Assembly: GCF_932526225.1 (NCBI RefSeq)
Contig: NC_064034.1
Span: 12,660,887 to 12,724,886, forward strand
DNA length: 64,000 nt
Reading direction: 5' to 3'
DNA from: Nematostella vectensis
Taxonomy: Eukaryota > Cnidaria > Anthozoa > Actiniaria > Edwardsiidae
The notes beneath the pieces are model-generated. The model made no database searches. It was not told the DNA's origin and worked only from the letters and a program-made list of their open reading frames with translations. The position numbers were made by a program, and so were the translations under genes. Positions 1-12,000 of this stretch are shown here, in pieces (position 1 is the stretch's first letter; each line of letters opens with the position of its first letter).

Positions 1-71
1 CCCAAGCTGCCTTGGTTCATTTTCTTGCACAGGTATCGCCTTGGACTATACTGGTGAATAAGGTGCCTTAC

Positions 72-188
72 CTTCCTCTGTGCACTTGCACCGTCGCTTG
101 ATGTCGTCAAGCAGGTGGAGAATCCGGCAGTTTGGGTTAAACAGCGCCTCCTCCGCCTCTAGATATAAGTAGATCACGCTATCAGTTT
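72..188 (-). CDS. single exon of a possible CXorf65-like small protein
   Basis: On the minus strand a TTTAG acceptor at 190-189 opens a 117-bp frame that closes on a GAAG/GTAAGG donor at 72/71. Entering in phase 1, it reads ..TDSVIYLYLEAEEALFNP then NCRILHLLDDIKRRCKCTEE. The pattern of a short beta-strand, 'FNPNCR', 'LL..IK' and a following Cys resembles the N-terminal part of the CXorf65 family, whose function is unknown. The resemblance is from memory and is the only basis for the name. The rest of the gene would lie left of the window and the first exon further right on the same strand; I did not find it. Confidence 0.42.
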
Positions 189-199
189 CTAAATACAAA

Positions 200-1990
200 A
201 TCCCTTACACTCCTCCACCCACCGCTACTTTCCATCCACTGAAGCCAACACATTTTTCATAAAGCAACTTTTTTTCAAAGTGAAACGGTTAACTGAGTTT
301 TCGAGGATCCTTATCTTAAGATCCCGGATGCATCAGTCATCATTTAAATCCACATACATGTACGGATGTACGTCCGATGCCAAACGATCGGTCCCTTATA
401 ATACTATTGGTATTCTCAAGTTTGATTCGTAGGCCGAAAGGGACTCAGGTCCACTATTCTGGATCAAGAGGGACGTATAAACAGATAAATGGGCTTTTTT
501 TTTCTTCTGATAAACCTTTACGCCTCGAAAAAGCGCTATCAAAAAGGTGCACGTACAGTATATGTTAAAATTTAATGCAATTTTTAATTAGATATACCGC
601 ATATTTTATATCGTGAGAATAAACATTTCTTGTCAAAAATGTATTCAAGAATTCGATCCTTTATCAAACCGGAGATTTATCATAAGTGTTACTCCATAAG
701 ATAGCGAGAATTTTTAAAAGTCGGCTTTATCTTATTCTCACACACAAATAAAAAAAGCTTAACTAATCTCATCGGAAAAATCAACTCCAATGCATTAAAT
801 ATTCTAATACCTAGTATCCCTTCAATTACACAAATCAAAACTAACTAAAACTAATCAGAGAAGCATTAAACAAAATTATTATACTTACCGCCGTATTTTA
901 CGGTGATAAACATGGCTAAGTATTATCTGTAAGAATTGGTTTCGGTTAGTTTTGAGTGTCAACGCCGTCGCGTTTCCTAGTCAACATTGCTATGTATGCA
1001 ACAATCAACTGAATACAAATCACAATTGCAAGGCTTTTGGAGACTGCTAACAATGTAAACACTTTTAGCCAACTAACCTTATTTATGGCGGGACCGCAAA
1101 TGCTCGGCAGCCTCTTAAGAGACAAAATCACATATATATCTAGAGCAATTTTAAAAGTTTTACAAATACTGTAGCGTCCATTCGTCCAGGGTGTCATATG
1201 ATATGTTTGCTTTTGAAAAAAAAAAAACTTTTTTTTGCTGTCCACCTCCTAACATGCCCTTATCTACACCCCTCTCAGATGACCATCGACAACAAACAAA
1301 ACAATTGGATTTAATTACCGAATTCATTTTCAACTTATTGTCCGTGTACTGTTTTCGACTAAAATAGACGTCACCCAAGATGGATTGTTCACAAAGCGTA
1401 TGTAATAGCGAATATAATAGAGAATATATCAATGGTTCGAAGTGAACCTTTGACTTTGACGGGGATTGGCGCAGAAATTTTAGATGGGCCCCGACAACTC
1501 GGGTAACTCGACCTCCACCCCTCCCCCCCCCTTTAATAAGTGGTTTCTATTTCTGTAGCGGGTCCGACTAAGACGGGCTTTACTATACGTATGTGTAAGC
1601 ATGTCTTCTGGTCCTTATTCTATCAACTCTGCTAGAAATCTGGCATATACACAGAGCAATATACACAAATTCCAAATATATATATATATATGCATTATAT
1701 TATATATTTTCTTGATGGCCAATTTTGAATTAATAAATATTGTTGAGTTCATGTGTAATTGCCTTTCGCTAGAATTTGACAGTGGATTCATTTTTTGTGG
1801 TGATTGGGTGAGAGGCTAATTTCAGAATTAGTGCTGCCTAGACAACACAGGATAGGGCTTTTTGGCTGTGTTGTTTCAAAATTCAAAAATGCAAAATAAA
1901 CACAACAAAAGATGAATATGCTCAGGCATCAGTCAAAAGCCAAACAAATCAGTTCCAGGTCATACAGACCCAGAATAGCAGTGTAAACAT
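200..1990. other. gene-free stretch
   Basis: AT-rich sequence with homopolymer runs (A/T at about 1217-1238, C at about 1522-1531) and a short TA-rich run near 1677-1702. Short open frames here lack splice signals and recognisable motifs. Nothing supported. Confidence 0.5.
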
Positions 1991-1996
1991 AGACAT

Positions 1997-2505
1997 AGAC
2001 ATCTAGTAGATTTTAATAAGATAATCTCAGATATTATCACAATATCGAGGGGTAGAGCAGATGAAAGGAGAGGATCTAAAAGACATCTGGTAGATTCTAA
2101 TAAGATAATCTCCGATAGTATCACAATATCGAGGGGTAGAGCAGATGAAAGGAGAGGATCTAAATAGACATCTGGTAGATTCTAATAAGATAATCTCCGA
2201 TAGTATCACAATATCGAGGGGTAGAGCAGATGAAAGGAGAGGATCTAAATAGACATCTAGTAGATTCTAATAAGATAATCTCCGATAATATCACAATATC
2301 GAGGGGTAGAGCAGATGGAAGGAGAGGATCTAAATAGACATCTAGTAGATTCTAATAAGATAATCTCCGATAGTATCACAATATCGAGGGGTCCAGCAGA
2401 GGGAAGGAGGGGATCTAAATAGACATCTAGTAGATTAAGCTTAAATAAAATAATCTCCGATAATATCACAAAATCGAGGGACGAGGAAAGGAGAGGAAAG
2501 GGGTC
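1997..2505. repeat. 85-bp tandem repeat, six copies
   Basis: Units begin with AGACATCT at 1997, 2081, 2166, 2251, 2336 and 2421, giving periods of 84, 85, 85, 85 and 85 bp. Each carries 'AATATCGAGGGGTAGAGCAG' followed by a purine-rich GAAAGGAGAGGATC. The first five units are nearly identical. The sixth has an inserted AAGCTTAAAT and decays after about 2490. Open frames across it are repeat artefacts. Confidence 0.93.
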
Positions 2506-2544
2506 TAACCACTATCTAATAGCATATAATTAGAGGAAAACAAT

Positions 2545-2889
2545 GATAATAAATAAATAAATAAATTTGGGTAGCTAATCGCTTTCATTGCAGCTGAGAA
2601 GCTGAATTACGAGAGCGCAGATTCAGACGTGGTCGAGTTGAAGGCACATAGGAAGGCGCCTCAGGCAGCCGGCATACAACTCATGTCTGACCACGGATCA
2701 CAGCTAAGATCGAAATTGTTGGTTTTGTGGAGGGATGAAAACCGGAGAACCCGGAGAAAAACCCTCGGAGCAAAGGTAAGACCAACTAACTCTACTCACG
2801 TCGGAACCGGGAATCGAACCCAGAACCCAGTGGTGAGAGGCACAGGCACTACAGAGCAACGCTCTGCCAACTGCGCCACCTAGGCTCCC
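2545..2889 (-). mobile_element. tRNA-derived SINE
   Basis: Read on the minus strand, the right end is a tRNA-like head. An A box TGGCGCAGTTGG lies at 2878-2867 and a B box GGTTCGATTCC at 2820-2810, which together form an internal RNA polymerase III promoter. A tRNA-unrelated body follows down to about 2590. The element ends in a (TTTA)n-type tail seen on the plus strand as AATAAATAAATAAATAAAT at about 2547-2566. The spacing between the boxes is wider than in a normal tRNA and no cloverleaf closes, so this is a SINE and not a tRNA gene. Confidence 0.78.
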
Positions 2890-2899
2890 AATAATAATA

Positions 2900-5380
2900 T
2901 CCTAATCCCAATATCAGATAATATACAGATTTAGGCACTGCCTAAAAGCGGAGCCAGCATTGAACACCTGTGTTGACTGATTGAGGTATTTTTGGGGGAT
3001 CTAGGATTCTGCTCTTTACTGAGATTTATTTATTGTACCAACCAAATGGACCCAGGCCTTATTCAATAATTTAAATTATGCAGTACATCAAAGTTAACAA
3101 ACACAATTCCTGGTGTGAATATGGCTGTCAAAGTTGTCAAAAGTCTAATGGTAAATTCTTATGTCCCATCATAGAAGTTCCATTATAAATATTTTTTTAA
3201 ATCAAAACAATACTCCGACAAGCTTTGCCCTTGTGCAGAATATGTCATGGATGTAACAGCATTCCAAAGATTTGAAATAATATATTTCATATATTTATAG
3301 ACTGTTTAGATGCCATTCTGTAATTTTTATGTATTGATTAAGTTGCGATTCTCTCCTTCATTGGACTGAATATTCAGAAAAATATCTGGAAATTAAAATA
3401 AAAATATATATCTCCTTTCATGCATTACATATTGGTGCACCCACCCTTTACCATATAGTGGCCTTGTTGTTGGTGGCCTACTCCAAAATGAATGCAATGA
3501 AGAAAAAACAGACTGACTTTGGAAGCAAATCCTAAAAAACATCTAAGGCATCACTGACAGTGCTAAAATGCTAACTTCTAATTTCAAACCAAACCCTTTC
3601 ATTGATCTATGTTTGGGGTAGAGAGGAAGCAAAGAATATCAATTGACTAAAAAATAGTCGACGGGGGAGGAGATATAAAGGGAATTGACTCAACTTGAAA
3701 GGTTTGTTGAAAATAATTTGATTGAGCATTTCTTGACTGAAGTTTTAATGTACCATTTTAAGTGGTGATTTTCCATCCCCATGGGAATTAATAACTACAA
3801 ATATACATCCAGTAATACATTATATTTTGGTGTTTTTAGAAACCTTGGATCCAACCATTCCAATTAAATAAATCTAAACCTTTAAAATAAATGTAATGGA
3901 AAAAAGACATGGAAAGGGAATCCTAAAAAGAAGGTATAAGTGAAAGTACTAAATGAAAATTTCTAATTTAAAAATCAAATCTGTTCATTAATTTATTTTT
4001 GGTGTAGAGGGTAAATAGCAAAGAGCATCAATTTCATAAAAATAGTCAACAGGGAGAAGGAAAAGGAAGAAATATGACTCTACTTTAAATGTTTGAAAAG
4101 AAAATATAATAACAATAATGTGATAATTATATTCTGTACTTTCCTAAAATGTCCCCTTTCCTATTATCTTTAGGTTAATACAAAACTGTTTTCATTACAG
4201 ATTTATTAAAAAGCAAAATTATGTTTTTAGTTTAATATAATATAAGTATCTTATTCTAAAAAAAAACCTATTGAGTGTGTACTGCTGAATCACATAGTAA
4301 TGCCCTAGTCATTTGAGCCCCCTCCCTTATGGTCCTGGAGAAGTCAGGGGTTAATGTGGGGTTTTAATTACCTTTTAACCAGAATATATCAAGAGGGGTG
4401 GTGGTATTGACTGTTTTTGACTCTTAACTTGGAAACAGGCTACTATTAAAGTCTCATCCCCCACCCTTTCCTGGGACCATGTGTGTGGGGATATCAAATG
4501 ACAAGTGAATAAGAACTCCCTACTGTCTTTCAAGACATGGTTTTCAATTGGAAACAGCTCTAGCGAAAGATGTAATCTCTGCCTCAATGAAAAACTTATC
4601 ATTATTCGCCAACCCAAGCTATCAACTTTAAACAAGCGTAACGAGCTAGTGTCTTTGTGCCGCCACAGGAACAAAGCCTTGTTATGCAACAGCTGAACTA
4701 TTCAATTTCATCATAACAGCCATTCAAATTTCGTGCCCTATTTTTATGCTAATTTTATACATAGATAGTATATAAGTGATGGTAGTAATATATTCTTAAT
4801 AAATCTCCTGATGAGTGGGCAACCACGAAACAGGCTTGTAGAGATGAAACGGTAGTTCGCGTGTTTTTTTCCTACAAACCAAGATATATCCCGCTCTACA
4901 CCTATGTATTGAGCACTATTATATGAACGCCTGCACTCACGCATTCTGGATGACGCAATTTTTTACTTTGGCTCCCCATGGTCTAAATAAACGCAGGGAG
5001 TATAAGCCGAAGAATCGAATTCATTTCAATAACACATAGCTTTATCAACAATTTGTAATCGAATTCACAAGTTGTAAGTATATAAGGATGTATTTTTTTA
5101 GCCCATTGTATTTTTTAGCTTTTTAACTTATTTTATACTGAAGGGCCGAAACGTTTAGTAAATTTTTGAGGCCTAAAAGTTGGGAATCGTAGAGTCTCTC
5201 TTCACACTACTATATATATATATATATCAAAACCCCCAGGTTCTGAGTCGAAAAACTCCCGATTCCCCATTTGGAATTTAGTTCGATATATGGAGGTTCA
5301 ACGAGCTCAGCTTAGAATTTGCGCCACAAGCCGGTGAGAATCAACTTAGAGGAAGAAATACACGGAATTAAAAAAAATAC
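2900..5380. other. gene-free, AT-rich stretch
   Basis: No exon with coherent splice sites was found on either strand. It contains a short palindromic motif TTTAGGCACTGCCTAAA near 2932-2948, which recurs with one change near 13544-13560, and a TA dinucleotide run at 5211-5227. It lies beyond the PAIP1 3' end. Confidence 0.45.
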
Positions 5381-6068
5381 ACGTACATCAAACAGTGCAT
5401 GTTTATTAGATTATTAACACAACCTCAAAGACACGAGGCAACAGTTGGGTTGATCCTGATCTAGACCATCTGGATTCACAATGGCAATGTAATTGGAAAA
5501 ATTGTTTGCAGCAAAATGTGTTTGCAGAAATGTAGTACAAATAGTGATCTTGTAGATAAAAAAAAAGATTAGGAGAAAACATTTACAAAAATATATTTAC
5601 AAAACACTTAAAAAAAAAAAAACACGTCAACCTTTTACCAAGACGTTTTACCAACAAACTTGCGCACCAAGTTTGCCGCGCGCAAAGTGGAATGAGAAGG
5701 AGACAAGCTTTATTCCCTTTTTCTAGCCTCGACCCCAGGTGCCTTTAGGCTGCGCGGCCCTCTTTTTCTGACGTAGCCGTAGTGGGGACGAGACTAGCGT
5801 TACTCTACTTATATACTACGTAAGGCATACTCTTTCTCCAAGTTCATCTCTCTTTTTTCCCTCTCAGGCACACTACGCAAGCTATGTAGTAATAGTTATA
5901 ACGTTTTATTATCCATGGGCTTCAAATCATATTACTTTGTTTTTTTTTTTTTTTTGTTTCCGCATCGACACGGGGTAGGCCCTAGTCTTGGGTAGAAATC
6001 AGCCCAGCTGTTTGCCTAATGTCGTTGTTATAATATATATTCCATGTGGGATGTGCGGAGATAGAAAT

Positions 6069-9000
6069 TTAGCTGAACGGGAGCGGAGGCTGCTGTTCGG
6101 ACATGAACAGCTCGTAATCCTTCTCCATCTCCTCCGTGAAAGCACAGTCATCTTCTTCTGGGTAGCCATGGCTGGAACAGGATAATGAAGCCATTCACTA
6201 ATGATATGCTAAATACAAAAAGTCTGAAACGTTATGTTTTAGGGTTGCTTAAACCTACTGTATGCTTGACCTATGTATGCCTTTGTATGTATGTATATCA
6301 GCAATTAGAGTAAATAGGATGAGTTATGCGTCTGGCACAAATGGGAAACCCCTGATGCGTGCTTATAGTAAACTTAATGAGACTCTTCTCAAACTGGTTG
6401 TTACCCGTTATCTTCGTAGACCTGACATGACAAATCAGTGGGACTACTGTCATCGGCATAGTCGGCATACTCAAGCCATTGCTCTACAAAACCAATAGAA
6501 TTAGCAAACATTAGGGGGGAGGGGCCATCTAAATAGTCATCACGCTCAAGCCATTGCTCTACAAAACCAATAGAATTAGCAAACATTAGGGGGGAGGGGC
6601 CATCTAAATAGTCATCACGCTCAAGCCATTGCTCTACAAAACCAATAGAATTAGCAAACATTAGGGGGGAGGGGCCATCTAAATAGTCATCACGCTCAAG
6701 TCATTGCTCTACAGAACCAATAGAATTAGCAAACATTAGGGGGGAGGGGCCATCTAAATAGTCATCACGCTCAAGTCATTGCCCTACAGAACCAATAGAA
6801 TCACTATATATTGGGGTGGTATCTGCATAGTCGTCATACTTAAAAGAACAAATATAATTCGTTATCATACGACAATGAACGAAAAGAATAGGCGGCCGGC
6901 GGAACTGACAGCTACTATTTTCTGAGCGCCAGCTACTTCTAATTCTATTCCTAAGCCACTGCAGACATTTCGGTCCCAACCACATTTGATTTTGCATCGC
7001 GTAAGACGAAGCGCGCAATTTGATTTTGAAAATTGTGAAATCATAGAGGATTTGTCCTTACCGGGGTTTGTAACTGGAGTAATGTCATCCTCGTTATTTG
7101 AGATAAACCCTGGTTGGTAGTATTCCTGAAAAAAGAGCAACTCATTATGTAACTCTTGGTCAGGGTCCCATCGATAATGTAACCTACAGTACCTCAATGT
7201 TCATGATGTGTCATCAATGTACCATTTTAAAGATAGCAAACTTTGCCTACTATTGTAATTATCGCATTAGCTCCCTAAAATCTCCTACTGTAGGTTTCGT
7301 TTTGGGCTTAACAAAGATGTTACATATCACCAAACATAATATTAAGCTATAGCAGTTAGATGTAATAATCTATAGAAAAAAAATTATTAAAAACCTGATA
7401 AGAAAATAAAAACCTGATAAGAATTAAGATTTCTATTGGCAGAAATGTAACTTGACTCAAAGCAGTAGTGTATTTGTAATTCTCCATGGTACATGTACCT
7501 TATTATAGTAGTGGTAATTTTGAATCCCTGGAACATAAGGCGCTGCCTCTGGAGACAAGACTGATGTTGCCACGGAAACTGCTGCTGCTTCAGCTCCCCG
7601 TTCTGCAAAGCTCTCCCGCCCCCAATTATTCTTTCTGAGGCTTACCACAGATGAAAGGAATCTTTTTATGGAACTAGAGAAAGATAGAAAAACAAGACTA
7701 TGTTGCTATTGTACATTGTTGTTATAATGAATCTCTGAATTGTTCTGGAATGGAAATCAATAAGTTTTAAAGAGGGGTACTCTATGCTGAACACTCCACA
7801 ACTGTGTTATTTCCAAAGCTCTAGGATGTAAAAATATTCTTTACACCAAAATCTTGAAAAATAAGGAACCTTAAGTAGAACCCCACCCACATGACTTATG
7901 AAAGTGACCATAAAAGGGGTATGTAAACACAGCCTATAAATGACGTATACATTAGTAGCAGTTAGATATGGAAAGGGAGTGACTGCTAAAGAGAGTGTCG
8001 CTTAATAGATGCTTGTATTGTTCATTCATTTCTTGTTTGTTCAAACTGAAAATCACAGACAAAAAAAGTAAGGAGTTCCCCACTTTTAAGCGTTCAGTAC
8101 AGTACTGCATGCGTGAAGTGAAACAAATAATTAAAGCTTACTCTCCCACATGTGATGATGATTCTAGCAGCGTTCCAATTTTCTCGAAGATACCATCAAC
8201 CCTACTCTGGTTATCTTTAGGGTCATCAAGAAGATAGCCGGTCAGCTGCAAAAGAAATACTTCACATAAAACGACCTATACAGTATGTTAGTAGGAGCTT
8301 TCTGTCATACAGTGAAACCTATGGAAGGCAGCCACCCTCTGAACCATACTAAGGGGTCACTTAGAGGGTGGCTGCTTAATGGAAACTGGAAATATGGTAT
8401 AAATCATAATATTGATGAAAGACTCCACAAAGTCACATTAGTTGCTTGTATGCTTGTTTTATGTCAAACTTCTGTTGCTCATCAGTAACATGATAATAAA
8501 TATCATCAATTTTGTCTTGCTTGTTGGCATGGTCCTTACCTTAAGTATCCGCCCAGCGTAAAGCAAAGAGTCATCCGTCCCACTTTCAATTAGTGAATCA
8601 AGCATCTCTAGTAATGCTCGACCCAATGGACCAAACTGTGCTTTGGAACCTGAAGCACCATCAACCTATATAAATGTAAATGAATAATTTAGCCAAACCG
8701 GATCCAACATATATTAACATATATATTTTATTAGTATGTAGCTTTCAGGTTAATTATGGATTCTCCTGCCCCAAATAAGGTCACATTAATAGACTTTCTA
8801 TGTATGTTAGAATAAAGTTGCAAGCAAGCATGTGTCATGGGGGGGAGGGGTGGGGGTGCACCCATACCTCCTTGCCAGCCAAAAGAGTGTTACACCTGTG
8901 CTGCAGGATAATGATTATAATGATGAGGTATTATTATCCTTACCCTAAATGTGCTATAAAGCTCTGCTAAAAACATGGCCAAGCCATGTACTCTTGGAAC

Positions 9001-12000
9001 TGTTGAAGGGCTCTTTAGCATTGCCTCTCTTTTTCGATGTTCTTCTTTGCATCTGGAAAATGAAACGACAAGCTACATAAGTCAGTCTTAATAAAAACAA
9101 GAAATGATCAACTAACAATTATTGTTTTTCTTTTTAAAAAAAAATGGGTTTTACATGCACTTTCTTTCTCATTTTGAGAAACAAAAACAAAGTATAAACT
9201 CTACTCTAGCCAAAATCTGAATAGAAATGAAACCCAATCACTTTATTGTTTATTTTGATAAATCAATACAGTATATATAAAAATCAACACCCAAATAAAG
9301 TTAAACCTACTCTAAATACACCAATGAATAAAGACACCTTGTTATTCAGGAAAGTCATTTGGAAAGTCACTATGAAAGTCCCAAAAAGTAAGCTCACACT
9401 ATTTTGTAAATCTTACCCATTCAATAAGGACACTCATAAAGACACTAAAGACACAAAAGTTCCTGGATAAAAGGAAGCATTCAGCTTGATACCTTGTCAA
9501 AAAAACACTTCTGAACTGCTTTCCTTCAGTTGGGATGTCATCTGTATTATTCGCAATAAAATCACAAAGTCTCGCTCCTGTGTAGGTAAAATTGGATTCT
9601 AAAATGGACTGAAAAACAAAAAAGAAAAAAACAATCAGTACAACAAAATTCAATACTCGAATCAGATAGTTAAACTACAATGTATGAACATGCACACTGA
9701 TGTGCTTGTGCGTGGTAAAATATTATGGTACTTGAAACTAGGTGTTACTGGCCTGACTAAACATACAAATATGTTTCACATGAATTCTAACTCCCGTGCC
9801 AACAAGGTGACTTACATAAACAAGGACCTGCGGTATAAAAGATAAAAGATGGTCCTTAATTTGCCATTCCCGCTGGAATACGTCAAGTGCAGAGCTCCAT
9901 AAATATCGAAAAAAAAACAGCTGCAGATTGATTTCGGCCATTTCTAAATTGAAAACAATGTTTTGTACACACAAAAGAATAAAAGGCAAATTATTTGAAA
10001 TTATTTTTCTACGACAATAATGACAAAAATTACTCTTTTCTAGATCATGCGGGTGAAAATAACAATAATTTTGCTTCATAACCATTCCAATCTCTGTGTC
10101 TGTGCAGTTCTCAGAGGAGAATAAAAATTTTGTTGTCTTCAAACTATTGATGTTTTTAAACATTATTTCAAACTTGGTCCTGTCTTTTTATTGCTATGGA
10201 GCTCTGCACATGACAAAGTCTATCAGGAATGACTTAGACCTGGAATGCACCATTCATACTGCAGGTCCTTGTTAAACAAAAAGGAAAAAAGCATGATTAT
10301 ACAGGGCATCTGGTAAAGTGCAGTCAAAATGAGAAAAAGGAGTGAAAGTAAGTTTTCTTGCTCTTTCTTTTAGCTTTCCAAACACAACCATACTCCCTGA
10401 ATCACTACCCCTGTAGCAATGGAAAGATTGAAAAAGTAAATCATATTTGCGGAGCATACCAAAAAATCATTTTCCTCAATTTTAAAGTTTAACTTTAAAT
10501 CAGGTTCAAATTACAATACAATCTTAAAAAAAATTGATGGAGGACAAAACATAATATACATTGTCTACACATGAGCTTTGAGCTATGTTCAATAGTTGTA
10601 ATACTTGACCTGTTATTAATCGTTGCGATAACAACGATCAAAAGATATTTCTTGATGCAAACACATATAGACGAGAAGACTAGAAATGTCCGACGTTAGC
10701 GTTATGCCATGTAAGAGACACTTTTTCTGTGAGATGCTTGAATAGCCTTACAGTTGCACAATACTTGAGTTTTTGGTAATGTTAGTGGTGTTTTCAATGC
10801 CCAACAAAAATACATTCGCTTGCAATTTATGTTTTGACTTTAATTGTTGAGATTCAACGGTTTGAACCAGGTTAATACCTGGGACTGTCCTTCAAATTGG
10901 CCATATTATTTGCAAGTTTTTCAAACATTATTATTTTCCGAGAGAGTATTTTTCCAAGAAAGTGCAGCATAGTGTGGAAAAGTGCACTTTTTGGTCAATA
11001 GTGCGGAACCCCATGGCCACACTTTACCAGATGCCCTGATTATACTGGTGATTAGGGGAAGAATTAAAGGGGAGCCACAAAAACTTTAAGTTCTGATTTG
11101 GATAAAGGCAAAGAGTGCACTATTTTGTTTGATGACTGGCTACTGATTGTCCACCACAAATTTTAAAATGAACAAGTTTTACTGTCGAATCCGTTGTATT
11201 GGGAGCGGTATTTTCAAAGCACGTTTTGTTTTGGTTTTCTGTTCCGTCAGTAAAACCATTCTAAGCAAATCAGAGTCTCGCTTTGTGCACTTCCCTGGCT
11301 ATCCTCTGGACGAAAACCAGACAGTGTCAAGGCAGAAAGCCAGGCAACTGCAGGCAAGAGATGGCAAGAATCTGATTGGCGGAATGGCAAGAATTTGACT
11401 GGCAGAACAGAAAATCCCAAAAGACAAAAACAAATCAATGTTTTGAAAATGTGGCATCGCTATACAATGGATACAACAGTAAACTTGTTTAAACATTATT
11501 AGATCAGAGGCACCCATTAATGAAAAGATTTATCTGCAAAATGCCTAGATACAGTATAAAATTACTTTTTTATGTGAAAATCCAACAAAATATACTTTCC
11601 AATCTGAAGATAAAGTCATTAAAAAAGTTTCCAGAGGGTCTATGGTAAGTGGTGATATATTCCACAGCTTATGAAAACATTATTTAAATAACTGTACCTG
11701 TTCCATAATAACACTCGCTATTTCATTCAGAGTTTCATCATTGTTAACCCTTGCCTTCCATGCTAGCACCAAATCTTCTACCAAGTTTTCAAACTCTCCA
11801 GGACTTTCTGTCAGCTGGTCCAATATATCCTTAACGAAGGTTACTGCCTCAAGGTCTGGTCCAGTTGTCTGGGGAGAGGGCGTGGCCTGTTCCGTCTGGG
11901 GAGGGGGCATGGCCTGTGATGTTGGCACATACTGAGGGGCCTTAAACATTTCTGGCACAAATTCTGCAGCATTGACATTGAGCTTTGAAGAAGTTCCTTT

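Noticed and set aside
1997-2505. CRISPR-like array
   Set aside because: The 85-bp units are contiguous with no unique spacers, and the DNA is eukaryotic.
2629-2883. Open frame of 84 codons over the SINE
   Set aside because: It runs antisense through the tRNA-like head of a SINE; the protein sequence reflects the RNA gene.
2810-2889. Functional tRNA gene
   Set aside because: A and B boxes are present but too far apart, and no cloverleaf pairing is seen; it is a SINE head.
6776-6837. Alternative PAIP1 last exon ending ..DSIGSVGQ
   Set aside because: A phase-compatible acceptor exists at 6823, but it ends at the TGA of a repeat unit and loses the acidic tail, whereas exons at 6483 and 6171 restore a family-like C-terminus.
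9738-10163. 141-codon minus-strand frame
   Set aside because: It lies in PAIP1 intron 2, with no splice context or domain.
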